A stretch of DNA of 64,000 bases from RH-AL1 sp964235705 (GCA_964235705.1 CAXSDP010000011.1:1-64000), one strand, 5' to 3'; shown: positions 33,743 to 42,389, numbered from the stretch's first letter. The notes: generated by a model not told the origin, from the letters alone. Numbers and translations: made by a program.

Positions 33743-34441
33743 ACCGGCCGTCCGATGCTGCTCGCCGGCGGCGCCGTCCTGGCGCTCGCCCTCGCCACGA
33801 CGATGTGGCCGTCGCGGCACGCCTCCGCCGACGACGCGAAGCTGATGCCGCCGCCGACGGCTGACGTGCCGGCGCACCCGGGCACGGAGACGGCGGTGTT
33901 CGCCGGTGGCTGTTTCTGGGGCGTGCAGGGCGTGTTCCAACACGTGAAGGGCGTCCAGAGCGCGGTGTCCGGCTACACCGGCGGCGCTAAAGCGACCGCC
34001 TCTTACGAGATCGTCAGCACCGGCGGGACCGGGCACGCGGAGAGCGTGAAGGTCGTCTACGATCCGACGGTGGTGAGCTACGGCAAGCTGCTGCAGATCT
34101 ACTTCTCCGTCGTGACCAACCCGACGCAGCTCGACGCGCAGGGACCGGACGAGGGGACGCAGTACCGTTCCGACCTTTTCACCACCACGCCCGCACAGGC
34201 CAAGGTCGCCACCGAGTACGTGACGCAACTGGGGAAGGCCCACGCATTCGCCGCCCCCATCGTCACGGCGGTGACGCCGCTGAAGGCCTTCTACCCGGCC
34301 GAGGGCTACCACCAGAACTACCTGACCCTGCACCCCGACAGCCCTTACATCGCCGCCAACGACATCCCGAAGGTCGAGGGATTGAAGAAACTGTTCCCGC
34401 GTGACTACGCGGCGAACCCGGTGCTCGCCGCCACCGACTGA
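33725..34441 (+). CDS. msrA: Exported peptide-methionine (S)-S-oxide reductase MsrA
   Basis: A 238-aa protein with a signal segment (MLLAGGAVLALALATTMW) and the MsrA active site GGCFWGVQG. Further family blocks are VVSGYTGGA, HAESVKVVYDP, FSVVTNPTQLDAQGPDEGTQYRS and YHQNYL. It reduces the S-isomer of Met sulfoxide and, with MsrB, forms a periplasmic repair pair. The TTG at 33725 has GGAG 7 nt upstream and is preferred; a GTG at 33695 that overlaps the msrB stop is the alternative. The 5' end is duplicated by the assembly gap. Confidence 0.92.
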   Translation: MTKIVKTGRPMLLAGGAVLALALATTMWPSRHASADDAKLMPPPTADVPAHPGTETAVFAGGCFWGVQGVFQHVKGVQSAVSGYTGGAKATASYEIVSTGGTGHAESVKVVYDPTVVSYGKLLQIYFSVVTNPTQLDAQGPDEGTQYRSDLFTTTPAQAKVATEYVTQLGKAHAFAAPIVTAVTPLKAFYPAEGYHQNYLTLHPDSPYIAANDIPKVEGLKKLFPRDYAANPVLAATD

Positions 34442-34483
34442 CCCCGGGCGGGACCGCCCACCGAGGGTCGTTTCATTCAAAAT

Positions 34484-34509
34484 CGCTAGGCCAAGACGCT
34501 ACGCCAAGA
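34484..34509. repeat. 13-bp tandem repeat after msrA
   Basis: CGCTAGGCCAAGA (34484-34496) and CGCTACGCCAAGA (34497-34509) differ at one base and lie directly before the terminator-like hairpin. Confidence 0.7.
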
Positions 34510-34512
34510 TCC

Positions 34513-34540
34513 GGACGCCGCCGAAAATCCGGCGGCGTCC
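34513..34540. terminator. GC-rich hairpin between convergent msrA and DUF1328 genes
   Basis: GGACGCCGCCG and CGGCGGCGTCC form a perfect 11-bp stem with a 6-nt AAAATC loop. It lies between two convergent genes and could end transcription from both sides; no clear T-run follows. Confidence 0.6.
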
Positions 34541-34559
34541 CTCGTCGTGGCGGGGTGCC

Positions 34560-34739
34560 TTAGAAGACGGCTTTGCCGATGGTCAGGCCGGCGATCAGCA
34601 GGATCACGAACAAGACGATGAAGATGAAGAACAGGATGCGGGCGATGCCGCCGGTCGCCTGCGACACCCCGGAGAACCCGAGACCGCCCGCGATCAACGA
34701 GATGATGAAGAGGATGAGGGCCCACTTGAGGAGAGACAT
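34560..34739 (-). CDS. DUF1328-type small membrane protein, 59 aa
   Basis: A tiny two-helix membrane protein: MSLLKWALILFIISLIAGG, then GFSGVSQATGGIARI, then a second hydrophobic stretch ending LTIGKAVF. The order and the sequence AGGLGFSG match the DUF1328/YtjA family, common in proteobacteria and of unknown role. The start at 34739 is preferred; 11 codons upstream in frame are not conserved. It converges on msrA. Confidence 0.85.
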   Translation of the reverse strand: MSLLKWALILFIISLIAGGLGFSGVSQATGGIARILFFIFIVLFVILLIAGLTIGKAVF

Positions 34740-34800
34740 GATTGCTACGCCTGTGACTTGACCATCGACCACGTGTCGGTGGGCGCCGGTTCAATGACCG

Positions 34801-34844
34801 AGCTTAGCCATTCGTTCCAAGAAGCTTGGCCATTCGTTCCAACA
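34801..34844. repeat. 22-bp tandem repeat upstream of the DUF1328 gene
   Basis: Two 22-bp units starting AGCTTAGCCATTCGTTCC (34801-34822) and AGCTTGGCCATTCGTTCC (34823-34844) agree at 20 positions. They lie in the 184-bp spacer between DUF1328 and ubiA, both on the minus strand. Confidence 0.8.
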
Positions 34845-34923
34845 GTGGTGGGCCGACCGCGTCCCGGCCGGCGGCGGGGTCCGGCGAGGCGATGCGGATA
34901 CGGCGAAGCGCGCGCCCGACGCG

Positions 34924-35880
34924 CTAACCAACCATCCGGACGAGGCCCGCCACGGCGAGGCCGGCGCCGAGGATGAGGCCGGCGTCGCGGTTGGAGCGGA
35001 ACAGCGCCAGCGCCCCGGCTGGGTCGGCGGCATCGATGCGGCGGACCTGGATGCCGAGGTGGAGCGCCAGGCCGACCACCCCCGCCTGCGCCGCGAGGGC
35101 ACCGCCGACGCCCGCCGCCAGCAGCGCCGCCTCCAGGCAGGCCACCGCCGCGCCGTAGAACAGCCCGACCGCGAGGCGCACGCGCCGCCCGAACAGCCGC
35201 GCCGTCGACTTGATGCCGGCGGCGGGATCGTCGCGGGCGTCCTGGATGGCGTAGATCGTGTCGTAGCCGATCGTCCACAGCACCGCCCCGGCGTAGACGA
35301 GGAGGGCGGGTGTCGCCAGCGCGCCGCGCTCCGCCACCCAACCGACCAGCCCGCCCCAGGCGAAGGCGAGGCCGAGCACGAGTTGCGGCCACGAGGTGGC
35401 GCGCTTGGCGAAGGGGTAGGCCGCGACGATCGCCAGCGAGGCGATCCCGACGCCGATCGTCGCCCAATTGAACTCCATGACGACCACGAACCCGACCAGC
35501 GCCTGCGCCGCGGTGAAGAGGCGCGCCGCCGGCACACCGACTCGTCCCGACGCCACCGGGCGATGGCGCGTGCGCTCCACCTTTGCGTCGAGGTCGCGGT
35601 CGACGATGTCGTTGTAGGTCGAGCCGGCGCCGCGCATGGCGATCGCGCCGACGAGGAACAGCAGCAGGTGCCACAGGTTCGGCGCGCGTCCGGCGGCGAG
35701 GGTGGCGAGGAGGCTGGACCACCAGCACGGCAGCACGAGGAGCCAGTAGCCGATCGGCCGGTCGAGCCTCGCGAGTTGGAAGTACGGGCGCCAGGCGACC
35801 GGCGCGACGCGCAGCAGGGGCCCAGGCCGCACCGCGTCCGGCAGCGCCGCCAGCCGGGGGTCGGCGGCCGGATCGGTCAC
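34924..35880 (-). CDS. ubiA: 4-hydroxybenzoate polyprenyltransferase
   Basis: A 318-aa membrane enzyme that attaches the polyprenyl tail to 4-hydroxybenzoate in ubiquinone synthesis. Both Asp-rich motifs are present: NDIVDRDLD (with the following KVERTRHRP) and YAIQDARDD. Several membrane segments are visible (WLLVLPCWWSSLLATLAAG, LFTAAQALVGFVVVM). A GTG start at 35880 (VTDPAADPRL) is chosen; the frame extends upstream without homology. It lies downstream of a secreted hypothetical gene on the same strand, about 60 bp away. Confidence 0.92.
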   Translation of the reverse strand: MTDPAADPRLAALPDAVRPGPLLRVAPVAWRPYFQLARLDRPIGYWLLVLPCWWSSLLATLAAGRAPNLWHLLLFLVGAIAMRGAGSTYNDIVDRDLDAKVERTRHRPVASGRVGVPAARLFTAAQALVGFVVVMEFNWATIGVGIASLAIVAAYPFAKRATSWPQLVLGLAFAWGGLVGWVAERGALATPALLVYAGAVLWTIGYDTIYAIQDARDDPAAGIKSTARLFGRRVRLAVGLFYGAAVACLEAALLAAGVGGALAAQAGVVGLALHLGIQVRRIDAADPAGALALFRSNRDAGLILGAGLAVAGLVRMVG

Positions 35881-35939
35881 GCCGCCGGGCGGTGCGGGCG
35901 AACCGGCGACGTCGTGCCGGGGATGGGGCGGTTCAAACC

Positions 35940-36410
35940 CTACAGCGGGCCGGCTGGCAGCTTCGGGGCCTCGGCGGCGATGGCGGCGTTGCTGGACGCC
36001 TGCTGCTCCTGCGCCTTCTTGGCCTGGGCGGCGAAGTTGCAGGCCTGGGTGGCGAACTGCTGCGACTTGACGTCGGCCGTCTTGAGGTTGGCCACCACCT
36101 CGTCGGGCACGTTGCACCAGTTCTTGTTGGCTTCGAGGTACTTCAGCAGGTTGCCCTCGGTGCTGACGAGGCCGCGCAGCGTCGGGCAGGAGGCGACCGG
36201 GTCGAGCTTGCCCTTGCTCTTCTTGGACAGGGCGTTGAGCTGGTCGATGAAGGTTTGGCGCTTCTGCGACAGGCCGGCGATGTCGGTGTTGCAATCCCCG
36301 GCGAAGGCGAGCGTGGCCGACAACGTGAGCGCCGCGATGGCGCCCCAGATGATGGCGCCCGAGGTGATGCCCAGCACGGCCGTGCGGGAAGACGAACCAA
36401 ACGCGACCAT
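35940..36410 (-). CDS. Secreted hypothetical protein, 156 aa
   Basis: Not recognised. The signal peptide runs to about LTLSATLAFAGDC. The mature part is helical with Lys/Gln-rich segments (SQKRQTFIDQLNALSKKSKG, ACNFAAQAKKAQEQQASSN) and four Cys residues, enough for two disulphides. The ATG at 36410 has a purine-rich AAGGGGG about 8 nt upstream and is preferred to the one at 36431. A coiled-coil periplasmic protein is likely. Confidence 0.7.
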   Translation of the reverse strand: MVAFGSSSRTAVLGITSGAIIWGAIAALTLSATLAFAGDCNTDIAGLSQKRQTFIDQLNALSKKSKGKLDPVASCPTLRGLVSTEGNLLKYLEANKNWCNVPDEVVANLKTADVKSQQFATQACNFAAQAKKAQEQQASSNAAIAAEAPKLPAGPL

Positions 36411-36557
36411 GACCACAACCCCCTTCTGCACCGCGTCCGACCCCGCGCGTTCGTGGGGCGGCCGCCACCGATACCATGACGAGCGGACGACCCGCCAGTC
36501 GGCGCGCCGCCCCGAAAAGCGTCGAACTCCCCGGGCCGCTCATGTTAGGGCGGTCCC

Positions 36558-37355
36558 ATGGCTTGCTACGACTTCTCGGCCCCGAGGCTCCACGTCGAAC
36601 CGGCGCTAGCCGCCGACTCCGTGCTGCCGCTCGAACGATCACAGCAAAGTTACCTTTGCACCGTACTCAGGCTTTCTGAAGGCGAAGGGGTGCACGTTTT
36701 CAACGGGCGTGACGGCGAGTGGCGCGCCGTGCTCGTGCCCGGCACCGGCCGCAAGCAGATGGCGCTGCGGGTCACGGAGCGGACGCGGCCGCAGACGGCG
36801 GCCGGCGACCTCCATTACCTGTTCGCGCCGCTGAAGCACGCGCGCCTCGACTACATGGTGCAGAAGGCGGTCGAGATGGGGGCGGACCGGTTGATGCCGG
36901 TGCTGACGCGGCGCACGCAGGCCGCGCGCGTCAACGGCGAGCGGATGCGGGCCAACGCGATCGAGGCGGCCGAGCAATGCGGCATCCTCCACGTGCCGGA
37001 CATCGCCGCACCGGCCCCGCTCGATCGCGTGCTCGCCGCCTGGCCGACGGGGCGCGCCCTCGTGTTCTGCGACGAGGACGCGGCCGCCGGTGACGCGCTG
37101 GCACCGTTGCGGGCCGCCGCCTCGCCCGGCACCGTCCGCCCCCTCGCCATACTGATCGGGCCGGAAGGCGGCTTCGACCCGGCCGAGCGCGCCGCGATCC
37201 TGGCGGTGCCATCCGTCGTGCGGATCTCGCTCGGCCCGCGCATCCTCAGGGCGGACACCGCCGCCGTGGCGGCGCTGGCCCTCGTGCAGGCCGTGCTCGG
37301 CGATGGTGGTCCGAACGTGGGCGATCCGGACGGGACGCGTGAGCCGCCCCGTTGA
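36558..37355 (+). CDS. rsmE: 16S rRNA (uracil(1498)-N3)-methyltransferase
   Basis: A 265-aa SPOUT methyltransferase that methylates U1498 of 16S rRNA. The N-terminal PUA-like part includes QQSYLCTVLRL and EGVHVFNGRDGEW. The C-terminal knot carries MVQKAVEMGADRLMPVLTRRTQ, IEAAEQCGI, LIGPEGGFDPAE and SLGPRILRADTAAVAAL, the SAM-binding blocks of the family. The ATG at 36558 is followed directly by conserved sequence. It is divergent from the secreted hypothetical gene. Confidence 0.93.
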   Translation: MACYDFSAPRLHVEPALAADSVLPLERSQQSYLCTVLRLSEGEGVHVFNGRDGEWRAVLVPGTGRKQMALRVTERTRPQTAAGDLHYLFAPLKHARLDYMVQKAVEMGADRLMPVLTRRTQAARVNGERMRANAIEAAEQCGILHVPDIAAPAPLDRVLAAWPTGRALVFCDEDAAAGDALAPLRAAASPGTVRPLAILIGPEGGFDPAERAAILAVPSVVRISLGPRILRADTAAVAALALVQAVLGDGGPNVGDPDGTREPPR

Positions 37356-37418
37356 GTCTTGTTCTCGCCCGATTGTCCCGTCATCACCGCCTCGTCGGCG
37401 CATGATGCAAAGGTCGTG

Positions 37419-37778
37419 ATGATCCCTTTCCGGAACTCCGCTTCGTTCGCCCTCGCGGGTGCCCTCGTGACCCTCGCCGTGGCGGGATCGAGGGATGCTT
37501 CGGCCGGTGACGACGCGGCGCGCTCCACGTCCCCCGATCGATGCGCCGCCTACGGACCAGCCTTCGTCGAGGTGGGCAATGGGCTATGCGGTCGGGTCAG
37601 CAGCCACGTGCGGGTCGACATGGGTTCCAGTCACGCCGCGTTGAACACCTGGACGGCGCCGCAGGTCACCTCGACCGCCGGGATGCGGACGGACGGCGCC
37701 GGCATGGTTCCCGGTGCCGGTACCATGCAACACCTGCGCGTCCGCAACGGGCTGCAAACCTACGACCCGTTTCACTGA
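37419..37778 (+). CDS. Small secreted protein with a porin-type N-terminal motif, 119 aa
   Basis: A signal peptide (SFALAGALVTLAVAGSRDASAG) precedes CAAYGPAFVEVGNGLCGRVS and SHVRVDMG. This resembles the CxxYG...GxxxCxxxxGyVR start of alphaproteobacterial porins, including the Cys pair. Unlike a porin (about 350 aa or more), the protein ends after 119 residues with LQTYDPFH. It may be a diverged stand-alone copy of that plug-like N-terminus or a truncated porin gene; no barrel-coding sequence follows. Confidence 0.6.
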   Translation: MIPFRNSASFALAGALVTLAVAGSRDASAGDDAARSTSPDRCAAYGPAFVEVGNGLCGRVSSHVRVDMGSSHAALNTWTAPQVTSTAGMRTDGAGMVPGAGTMQHLRVRNGLQTYDPFH

Positions 37779-37895
37779 CCCTCCGACCCGATCCCGCCAC
37801 CCGATGGCGGCCCGCGACCATCGACGCATCGAACTTCGCGCCGCCGAGGCTGTTCGACGAGTCACGGCGGCGCCGTCACGCGCCGGCAGGACGGC

Positions 37896-37919
37896 GCGGG
37901 ACCCATGGGCGGGTCCCGC
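37896..37919 (+). promoter_or_regulatory. Perfect hairpin in the leader of the 72-aa gene
   Basis: GCGGGACCC and GGGTCCCGC form a 9-bp perfect stem with a 6-nt loop, ending 16 bp before the ATG at 37936 and just upstream of the GGGAG ribosome site. It could end upstream transcription or modulate translation. Confidence 0.45.
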
Positions 37920-37935
37920 CGAATGGGAGTTCAGC

Positions 37936-38154
37936 ATGGCCAACGCGAGCAAGAAGCACATGGGCACCGGCGCCGGCGGCAAGGGGACCGGCAGCGGCGC
38001 GATGACCGACATCGACAAGGATAAGATCGGCGAGAACATGGTGCTGTCGAACCGGGACAAGGCCGGCCATTCACCCGAGCGCGGCCTCGACGGCAAGACG
38101 ATCGAGAACGAGCAGTACCAGGACCAGGACAGCAACAAGCTGCGGGACGAGTGA
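37936..38154 (+). CDS. Small hydrophilic protein, 72 aa
   Basis: Not recognised by family name. Very charged and Gly/Asp/Lys-rich (GTGAGGKGTGSGAMTD, ENMVLSNRDKAGHS, NEQYQDQDSNKLRDE), with no hydrophobic core, so probably disordered. ATG 37936 has GGGAG 8 nt upstream. Its stop overlaps the GTG of ureE (GTGA), so it is translationally coupled to the urease accessory genes. Confidence 0.7.
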   Translation: MANASKKHMGTGAGGKGTGSGAMTDIDKDKIGENMVLSNRDKAGHSPERGLDGKTIENEQYQDQDSNKLRDE

Positions 38155-38666
38155 CGGACGCCGCCGGTCAGGGGTGGGGCGGGAGCCTGCGCGCGACCTC
38201 GCTTCGCGCGCGGGGCGACTGGCGGGACGAGCCCCGTGACGTGGTGGTGCTCGACTTCGACCAGCGGCATCGGCGGCGCCTCGCGATGCGCGGCGTGCGC
38301 GGCACGGCGTTCCTGCTGGACCTGCCGGAGGCCGTGGCGCTGCGCGGCGGCGACGCCCTCGTGCTCGATGACGGCGGCCTGATCGAAGTGGTCGCCGCGC
38401 CCGAACCCCTCGCCGAGATCTCGGGTGCCGATCCCGCCGCCGCCGTGCGCATCGCCTGGCACCTCGGCAACCGGCACCTGCCGGTGCAACTCGTCGGGCG
38501 CCGTTTGCGCATCCGCCGCGACCACGTGATCGAGGCCATGGTGATCGGCCTCGGCGGCACGGTCGTCGCGATCGAGGCGCCGTTCGATCCCGAGGGCGGC
38601 GCCTACGCGGGCGGCGACCACGGGCATCACGGCCATCATCATGGCGGCCATCATCACCACGATTGA
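38151..38666 (+). CDS. ureE: Urease accessory protein UreE (nickel metallochaperone)
   Basis: A 171-aa protein. The N-terminal domain includes DQRHRRRLAMRGVRGTAFLLDLP, the central metal-binding domain has IAWHLGNRHLPVQLVG and RRDHVIEAM, and the C-terminus is a His-rich tail (HGHHGHHHGGHHHHD) that binds Ni(II). UreE delivers nickel to the urease activation complex. The GTG start overlaps the preceding stop. Its end overlaps the ureF start by 26 bp. Confidence 0.93.
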   Translation: MTDAAGQGWGGSLRATSLRARGDWRDEPRDVVVLDFDQRHRRRLAMRGVRGTAFLLDLPEAVALRGGDALVLDDGGLIEVVAAPEPLAEISGADPAAAVRIAWHLGNRHLPVQLVGRRLRIRRDHVIEAMVIGLGGTVVAIEAPFDPEGGAYAGGDHGHHGHHHGGHHHHD

Positions 38667-39360
38667 GGTGCCGGCGATCGTGTCCCCAGGGCTGCTACCG
38701 CTGTTCGCCTGGCTGTCGCCGGCGTTCCCGGTGGGCGCCTACGCCTACTCGCACGGGCTGGAAACGGCGGTGGAGGACGGCGACGTCCACGACGCCGCGA
38801 CCTGCGCCGCCTGGATCACCGACCTCGTCGCGGGTGGATCCATTCGTGCGGACTGCGTGCTGCTCGCGGCGGCTTGGGCCGCCGATGATTCTTCCGCGAT
38901 GGACGACGCTCGCGCGATCAACGAACTCGCCCTCGCGCTCGCCCCGTCCGCCGAACGCCGCCTGGAAACGGGCGGGCAAGGCACGGCCTTCCTGCTCGCC
39001 GTCGCGGCGGCGTGGCCGGCCCCCGCGGTCGCCCGCTTCGCCGCCGCCCTCGGTGATGGCGAGGCGGCCTATCCCGTCGCCGTCGGCGTGGCCGCCCGCG
39101 CGCACGACCTGCCGTTACGCGCGACGCTGGGTGCCTTCGCGCTGGCGGCGGTCGGCAACCTCGTGTCCGCCGTGCTCCGCCTCGGGCCGATCGGCCAGAG
39201 CGAGGCGCAGGCTATCACGGCCCGGCTCTGCCCGGCGCTGGACGCCCTGGCGGATTGGGCTACCGGCAGCACGCTGGCCGACCTCGGCACCGCGACGTGG
39301 CGGGCGGATGTTGCGTCCATGCGGCACGAGACGCAATATTCCCGCCTGTTCCGCTCCTGA
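38641..39360 (+). CDS. ureF: Urease accessory protein UreF
   Basis: A 239-aa helical protein. LFAWLSPAFPVGAYAYSHGLE at the N-terminus is the UreF signature, and ETGGQGTAFL and MRHETQYSRLFRS at the end also fit. UreF couples UreG GTPase activity to nickel insertion into urease. The ATG lies within the His-rich tail codons of ureE, so translation is coupled. ureG begins 18 bp after the stop. Confidence 0.93.
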   Translation: MAAIITTIEVPAIVSPGLLPLFAWLSPAFPVGAYAYSHGLETAVEDGDVHDAATCAAWITDLVAGGSIRADCVLLAAAWAADDSSAMDDARAINELALALAPSAERRLETGGQGTAFLLAVAAAWPAPAVARFAAALGDGEAAYPVAVGVAARAHDLPLRATLGAFALAAVGNLVSAVLRLGPIGQSEAQAITARLCPALDALADWATGSTLADLGTATWRADVASMRHETQYSRLFRS

Positions 39361-39378
39361 TCCTTCCCGAGGCCGTCC

Positions 39379-40035
39379 ATGTCCGCTCCCCCCAACGGCC
39401 TGCCCTCCCCCAAAGGCCCGTCCTCCCCCAACGGCCCGTTGCGCGTCGGCATCGGCGGCCCCGTCGGGTCCGGCAAGACGGCGTTGATGGAGCGGATCTG
39501 CAAGCGGTTGCGCGCCACCTACGACATCGCCGCGATCACCAACGACATCTACACCAAGGAGGACGCGCGCATCCTCACCGCCGCCGGCGCGCTCCCGCCC
39601 GAGCGCATCATGGGCGTCGAGACCGGCGGCTGCCCCCACACGGCGATCCGCGAGGACGCCTCCATGAACCTGGCCGCCATCAAGGCGATGCGCGGCAGGT
39701 TCCCGGGCCTCGACCTCGTGCTGATCGAGTCCGGCGGCGACAACCTCGCCGCGACCTTCTCGCCCGAATTGGCCGATCTCACGATCTACGTCATCGACGT
39801 GTCCGGCGGCGAGAAGATCCCCCGCAAGGGCGGCCCCGGCATCACCCGCTCCGACCTGCTCGTCATCAACAAGACCGACCTCGCCCCCCACGTCGGCGCG
39901 TCCCTGGAGGTGATGGCGCACGACGCCCGGCGCATGCGCGGCGACAAGCCGTTCGCCTTCACCAACATGCGCACCGGCGAGGGCGTGGACGTCGTGACGC
40001 GCTTCATCGAGGCGTCCGGCGGCTTGGGGGCCTGA
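39379..40035 (+). CDS. ureG: Urease accessory GTPase UreG
   Basis: A 218-aa SIMIBI GTPase. The P-loop is GGPVGSGKTALME; AITNDIYTKEDA, GVETGGCPHTAIREDASMN, LIESGGDNLAATFSPELAD and INKTDLAPHVG complete the family pattern. It hydrolyses GTP to drive Ni delivery to apo-urease. The N-terminus has a Pro/Asn/Gly-rich extension with short repeats (NGLPSPKGPSSPNGP) before the conserved LRVGIGG. No ureD, ureA, ureB or ureC is near in this window. Confidence 0.94.
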   Translation: MSAPPNGLPSPKGPSSPNGPLRVGIGGPVGSGKTALMERICKRLRATYDIAAITNDIYTKEDARILTAAGALPPERIMGVETGGCPHTAIREDASMNLAAIKAMRGRFPGLDLVLIESGGDNLAATFSPELADLTIYVIDVSGGEKIPRKGGPGITRSDLLVINKTDLAPHVGASLEVMAHDARRMRGDKPFAFTNMRTGEGVDVVTRFIEASGGLGA

Positions 40036-40209
40036 CGGTTCCGGCCGACGCGGGCATCGTGGACGAGGGCGCGTGGGTGCCGCACGTCGCGACAAGGCTT
40101 GGACGGGCCTTCGACGCCACCGGGACGTTGGCCCGAACGCCGCCACCCTGCCCGAGTGGTTGGATGTCGCGCCTCCAAGCCTACGCTTCGGCGTCCCCTT
40201 CCATCGATT

Positions 40210-41220
40210 TCACGTCAATTTGCCGGATGCCTGCTCCAGCAGCGCCCAGGCCTGATCGCCATACGTCGCCTGCCATTGCTTGTAGAAGCCGTTCTTCCGC
40301 AGCATGGCCTTGAAGGATGCCGGGTCCGTCGTGTTGAAGCGCAACCCCTTGCCTTCCAGGACGCCCTGCATACCCGCGTTGAGCTTGGCCACGTCGGCTC
40401 GTTCCAGCAGCGCGGCCTCGTTGATGTGGGTCGCGACCACGCCGCGAAGGTCATCGGGCAGGCGATGCCACATGCGCCCGTTCGCCAGGAACCAGAACCC
40501 GTCCCACATGTGGTTCGTCAACGAACAGTATTTCTGTACTTCGTAGATCTTCTCGGTGTTGATGGTGACGAGCGGCAGTTCCCCTCCGTCGACGACGTGG
40601 GTCTGCAACGCCGAATACGTCTCGGACCAGTTGATGCTGGTGGGGGCGGCGCCGAGCGCGCTGAACAGCGAGGTCCAGAGCTTGCTGACCGCGACACGGA
40701 TCTTGAAACCGGCGAGGTCGTCCACCGTGACGATCGGCTTCGTGCTCGTCGTGATCTCGCGGAAGCCGTTGTCCCATATGCGGTCCATCGCGACGATGCC
40801 CGATTTCGCGATCTGGCCGCGGATGTAGGCCCCGAGGTCGCCGTCCATGCTCTTCCACACGGCGTCGGAATCGGGAAAGGCGAAGCCGATCCCGCTGATC
40901 GAGGCGGCCGGGACGAGCGTGCTCAAGATCAAGCCGGAGAGCGTCATCATCTCGAGGCCGCCGGAGCGTAACTGACTGAGCATGTCGGTGTCCGAGCCCA
41001 ACTGGCCGGCGGGGAAGACCTGGATGTCGACACGGCCGTTCGTGGCGGTCCTGATCCGCTCCGCCATCTCGGTCGAACGTAGATGCAGCGGGTGGGTCAC
41101 GTTCGTGTTGTGGGCGAACTTCAGTTTAAACTCCGCCGCGCGGGCGGGACGACCGATCAGCGGCATGGCGACGGCCGTCGCCGAGGATGCCAATAAAGTC
41201 CTTCGAGATATACGGTCCAT
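40210..41220 (-). CDS. TRAP transporter substrate-binding protein (DctP family)
   Basis: A 336-aa periplasmic binding protein. The leader begins MDRISRRTLLASSATAVAMP, a twin-arginine signal. The mature part has the DctP pattern: FKLKFAHNTNVTHPLHLRS, VFPAGQLGSDTDMLSQLRSG, VDDLAGFKIRVA and WSETYSALQTHVVDGGELPL. It captures an organic acid for a TRAP transporter. No membrane subunits (DctQ/DctM) occur in the window, so it must use a permease encoded elsewhere. Position downstream of the acyl-CoA ligase, thiolase and SDR genes suggests it brings in the substrate of that pathway. Confidence 0.9.
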   Translation of the reverse strand: MDRISRRTLLASSATAVAMPLIGRPARAAEFKLKFAHNTNVTHPLHLRSTEMAERIRTATNGRVDIQVFPAGQLGSDTDMLSQLRSGGLEMMTLSGLILSTLVPAASISGIGFAFPDSDAVWKSMDGDLGAYIRGQIAKSGIVAMDRIWDNGFREITTSTKPIVTVDDLAGFKIRVAVSKLWTSLFSALGAAPTSINWSETYSALQTHVVDGGELPLVTINTEKIYEVQKYCSLTNHMWDGFWFLANGRMWHRLPDDLRGVVATHINEAALLERADVAKLNAGMQGVLEGKGLRFNTTDPASFKAMLRKNGFYKQWQATYGDQAWALLEQASGKLT

Positions 41221-41314
41221 GCGCTTTCCTCCCTGACGAGTCTCAAATCTTATTTATGGTCGTGTTTACGTCTCTACGTCGTTGCGCCTGACTAGGTCGA
41301 CGCCGTTCGCGTCT

Positions 41315-42160
41315 TCAAACGTACAACATGCCGCCATCGACGAGGAGACTCTGGCCCGTCATTCCGCTCGACTCGGCCGAAGCCAGGTAAACCGCCAACG
41401 TCGCCACCTCGGAGGGCTGCATGGCCCGGCCCATCGCCACCCGGGCCAGCACCGGGGCGATCACCTCTTCGAGGGGGACATCCCGTTGCGATCCCCCGCG
41501 ACCGTAGTTCTTCGTCATCATGTCCGTCTCGACCAATCCTGGGCAGATGGCGTTGACCGTGACCCCGTGACGACCCATCTCGACCGCCACGCAGCGCGTC
41601 AGCCCGACCAGGGCGTGCTTGGACACGTTGTAGGCGGACTGGTTCGACGAGGCCCACTTACCGGCGGCGGACGCGATGTTGATGATGCGACCATCGCGTC
41701 GCTCGATCATGCTTGGGAGGACGGCCTGCATCAGGTGCATCGAGCCGAGCAAGTTGACGTCGAACAGCCTTCGGAAGTCGTCCTCCGTGTAGTCGAGGAA
41801 CGGCTTGGCTTCGTAGATGCCCGCGCTGTTCACGAGCACGTCGACGCGTCCGTGCTCGGCCTGCGCGGCCGCCACGGCGCTGAAACACGCCCCGCGATCC
41901 GACACGTCGAGCACCTGGGTGCGGTGAGGGCCCGCCTCGACGCTCGCGCACGCGCCGAGCGTTTCGTCCAACGCGCTCCGCGTCATCGCGGCGAGCGTCA
42001 AGCGAGCGCCCTCCGCGGCCATGGCGAGCGCGATCGCGCGCCCGATGCCGCGACTCGCACCCGTGACGATGGCGTTCAAACCTTCGAGCCGTCCCCTACG
42101 CGGTCGCGCGGTCCCGGGAACCTCCACCGCGTGTGAAACCGGTTCATTGTCCTTTGGCAC
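41315..42160 (-). CDS. SDR oxidoreductase (3-oxoacyl-ACP reductase-like)
   Basis: A 281-aa SDR with TGASRGIGRAIA, VNSAGIYE, IINIASAAGKW and YNVSKHALV, ending VDGGMLYV. A GTG start at 42160 preceded by AAGGAGA is preferred over the far upstream codon. It follows the second SDR by 229 bp and precedes the TRAP binding-protein gene by 94 bp, all on one strand. It probably oxidises a 3-hydroxyacyl-CoA or a ring alcohol in the same catabolic pathway. Confidence 0.85.
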   Translation of the reverse strand: MPKDNEPVSHAVEVPGTARPRRGRLEGLNAIVTGASRGIGRAIALAMAAEGARLTLAAMTRSALDETLGACASVEAGPHRTQVLDVSDRGACFSAVAAAQAEHGRVDVLVNSAGIYEAKPFLDYTEDDFRRLFDVNLLGSMHLMQAVLPSMIERRDGRIINIASAAGKWASSNQSAYNVSKHALVGLTRCVAVEMGRHGVTVNAICPGLVETDMMTKNYGRGGSQRDVPLEEVIAPVLARVAMGRAMQPSEVATLAVYLASAESSGMTGQSLLVDGGMLYV

Positions 42161-42389
42161 GACGTCTCCTTGGCCTTTGTCCAGTTTGGGCGTTCGCCCA
42201 GGTGTGAGCGCCGGGTTCGATGATCGGCGACATGCCGAAAGGGTGAGTGGGCGCAGGCCCCAACGCGGTGCGGCAGGGCCGGATACACGACGAGGGCCTG
42301 GTTCGAGACCGCGCGTCGCGGGGGGCTTTCGCGTCCACACCTGTCCCGCGACGCCCGTATTGGCGGCAGCCCCACCTCGCCCCGGACCG

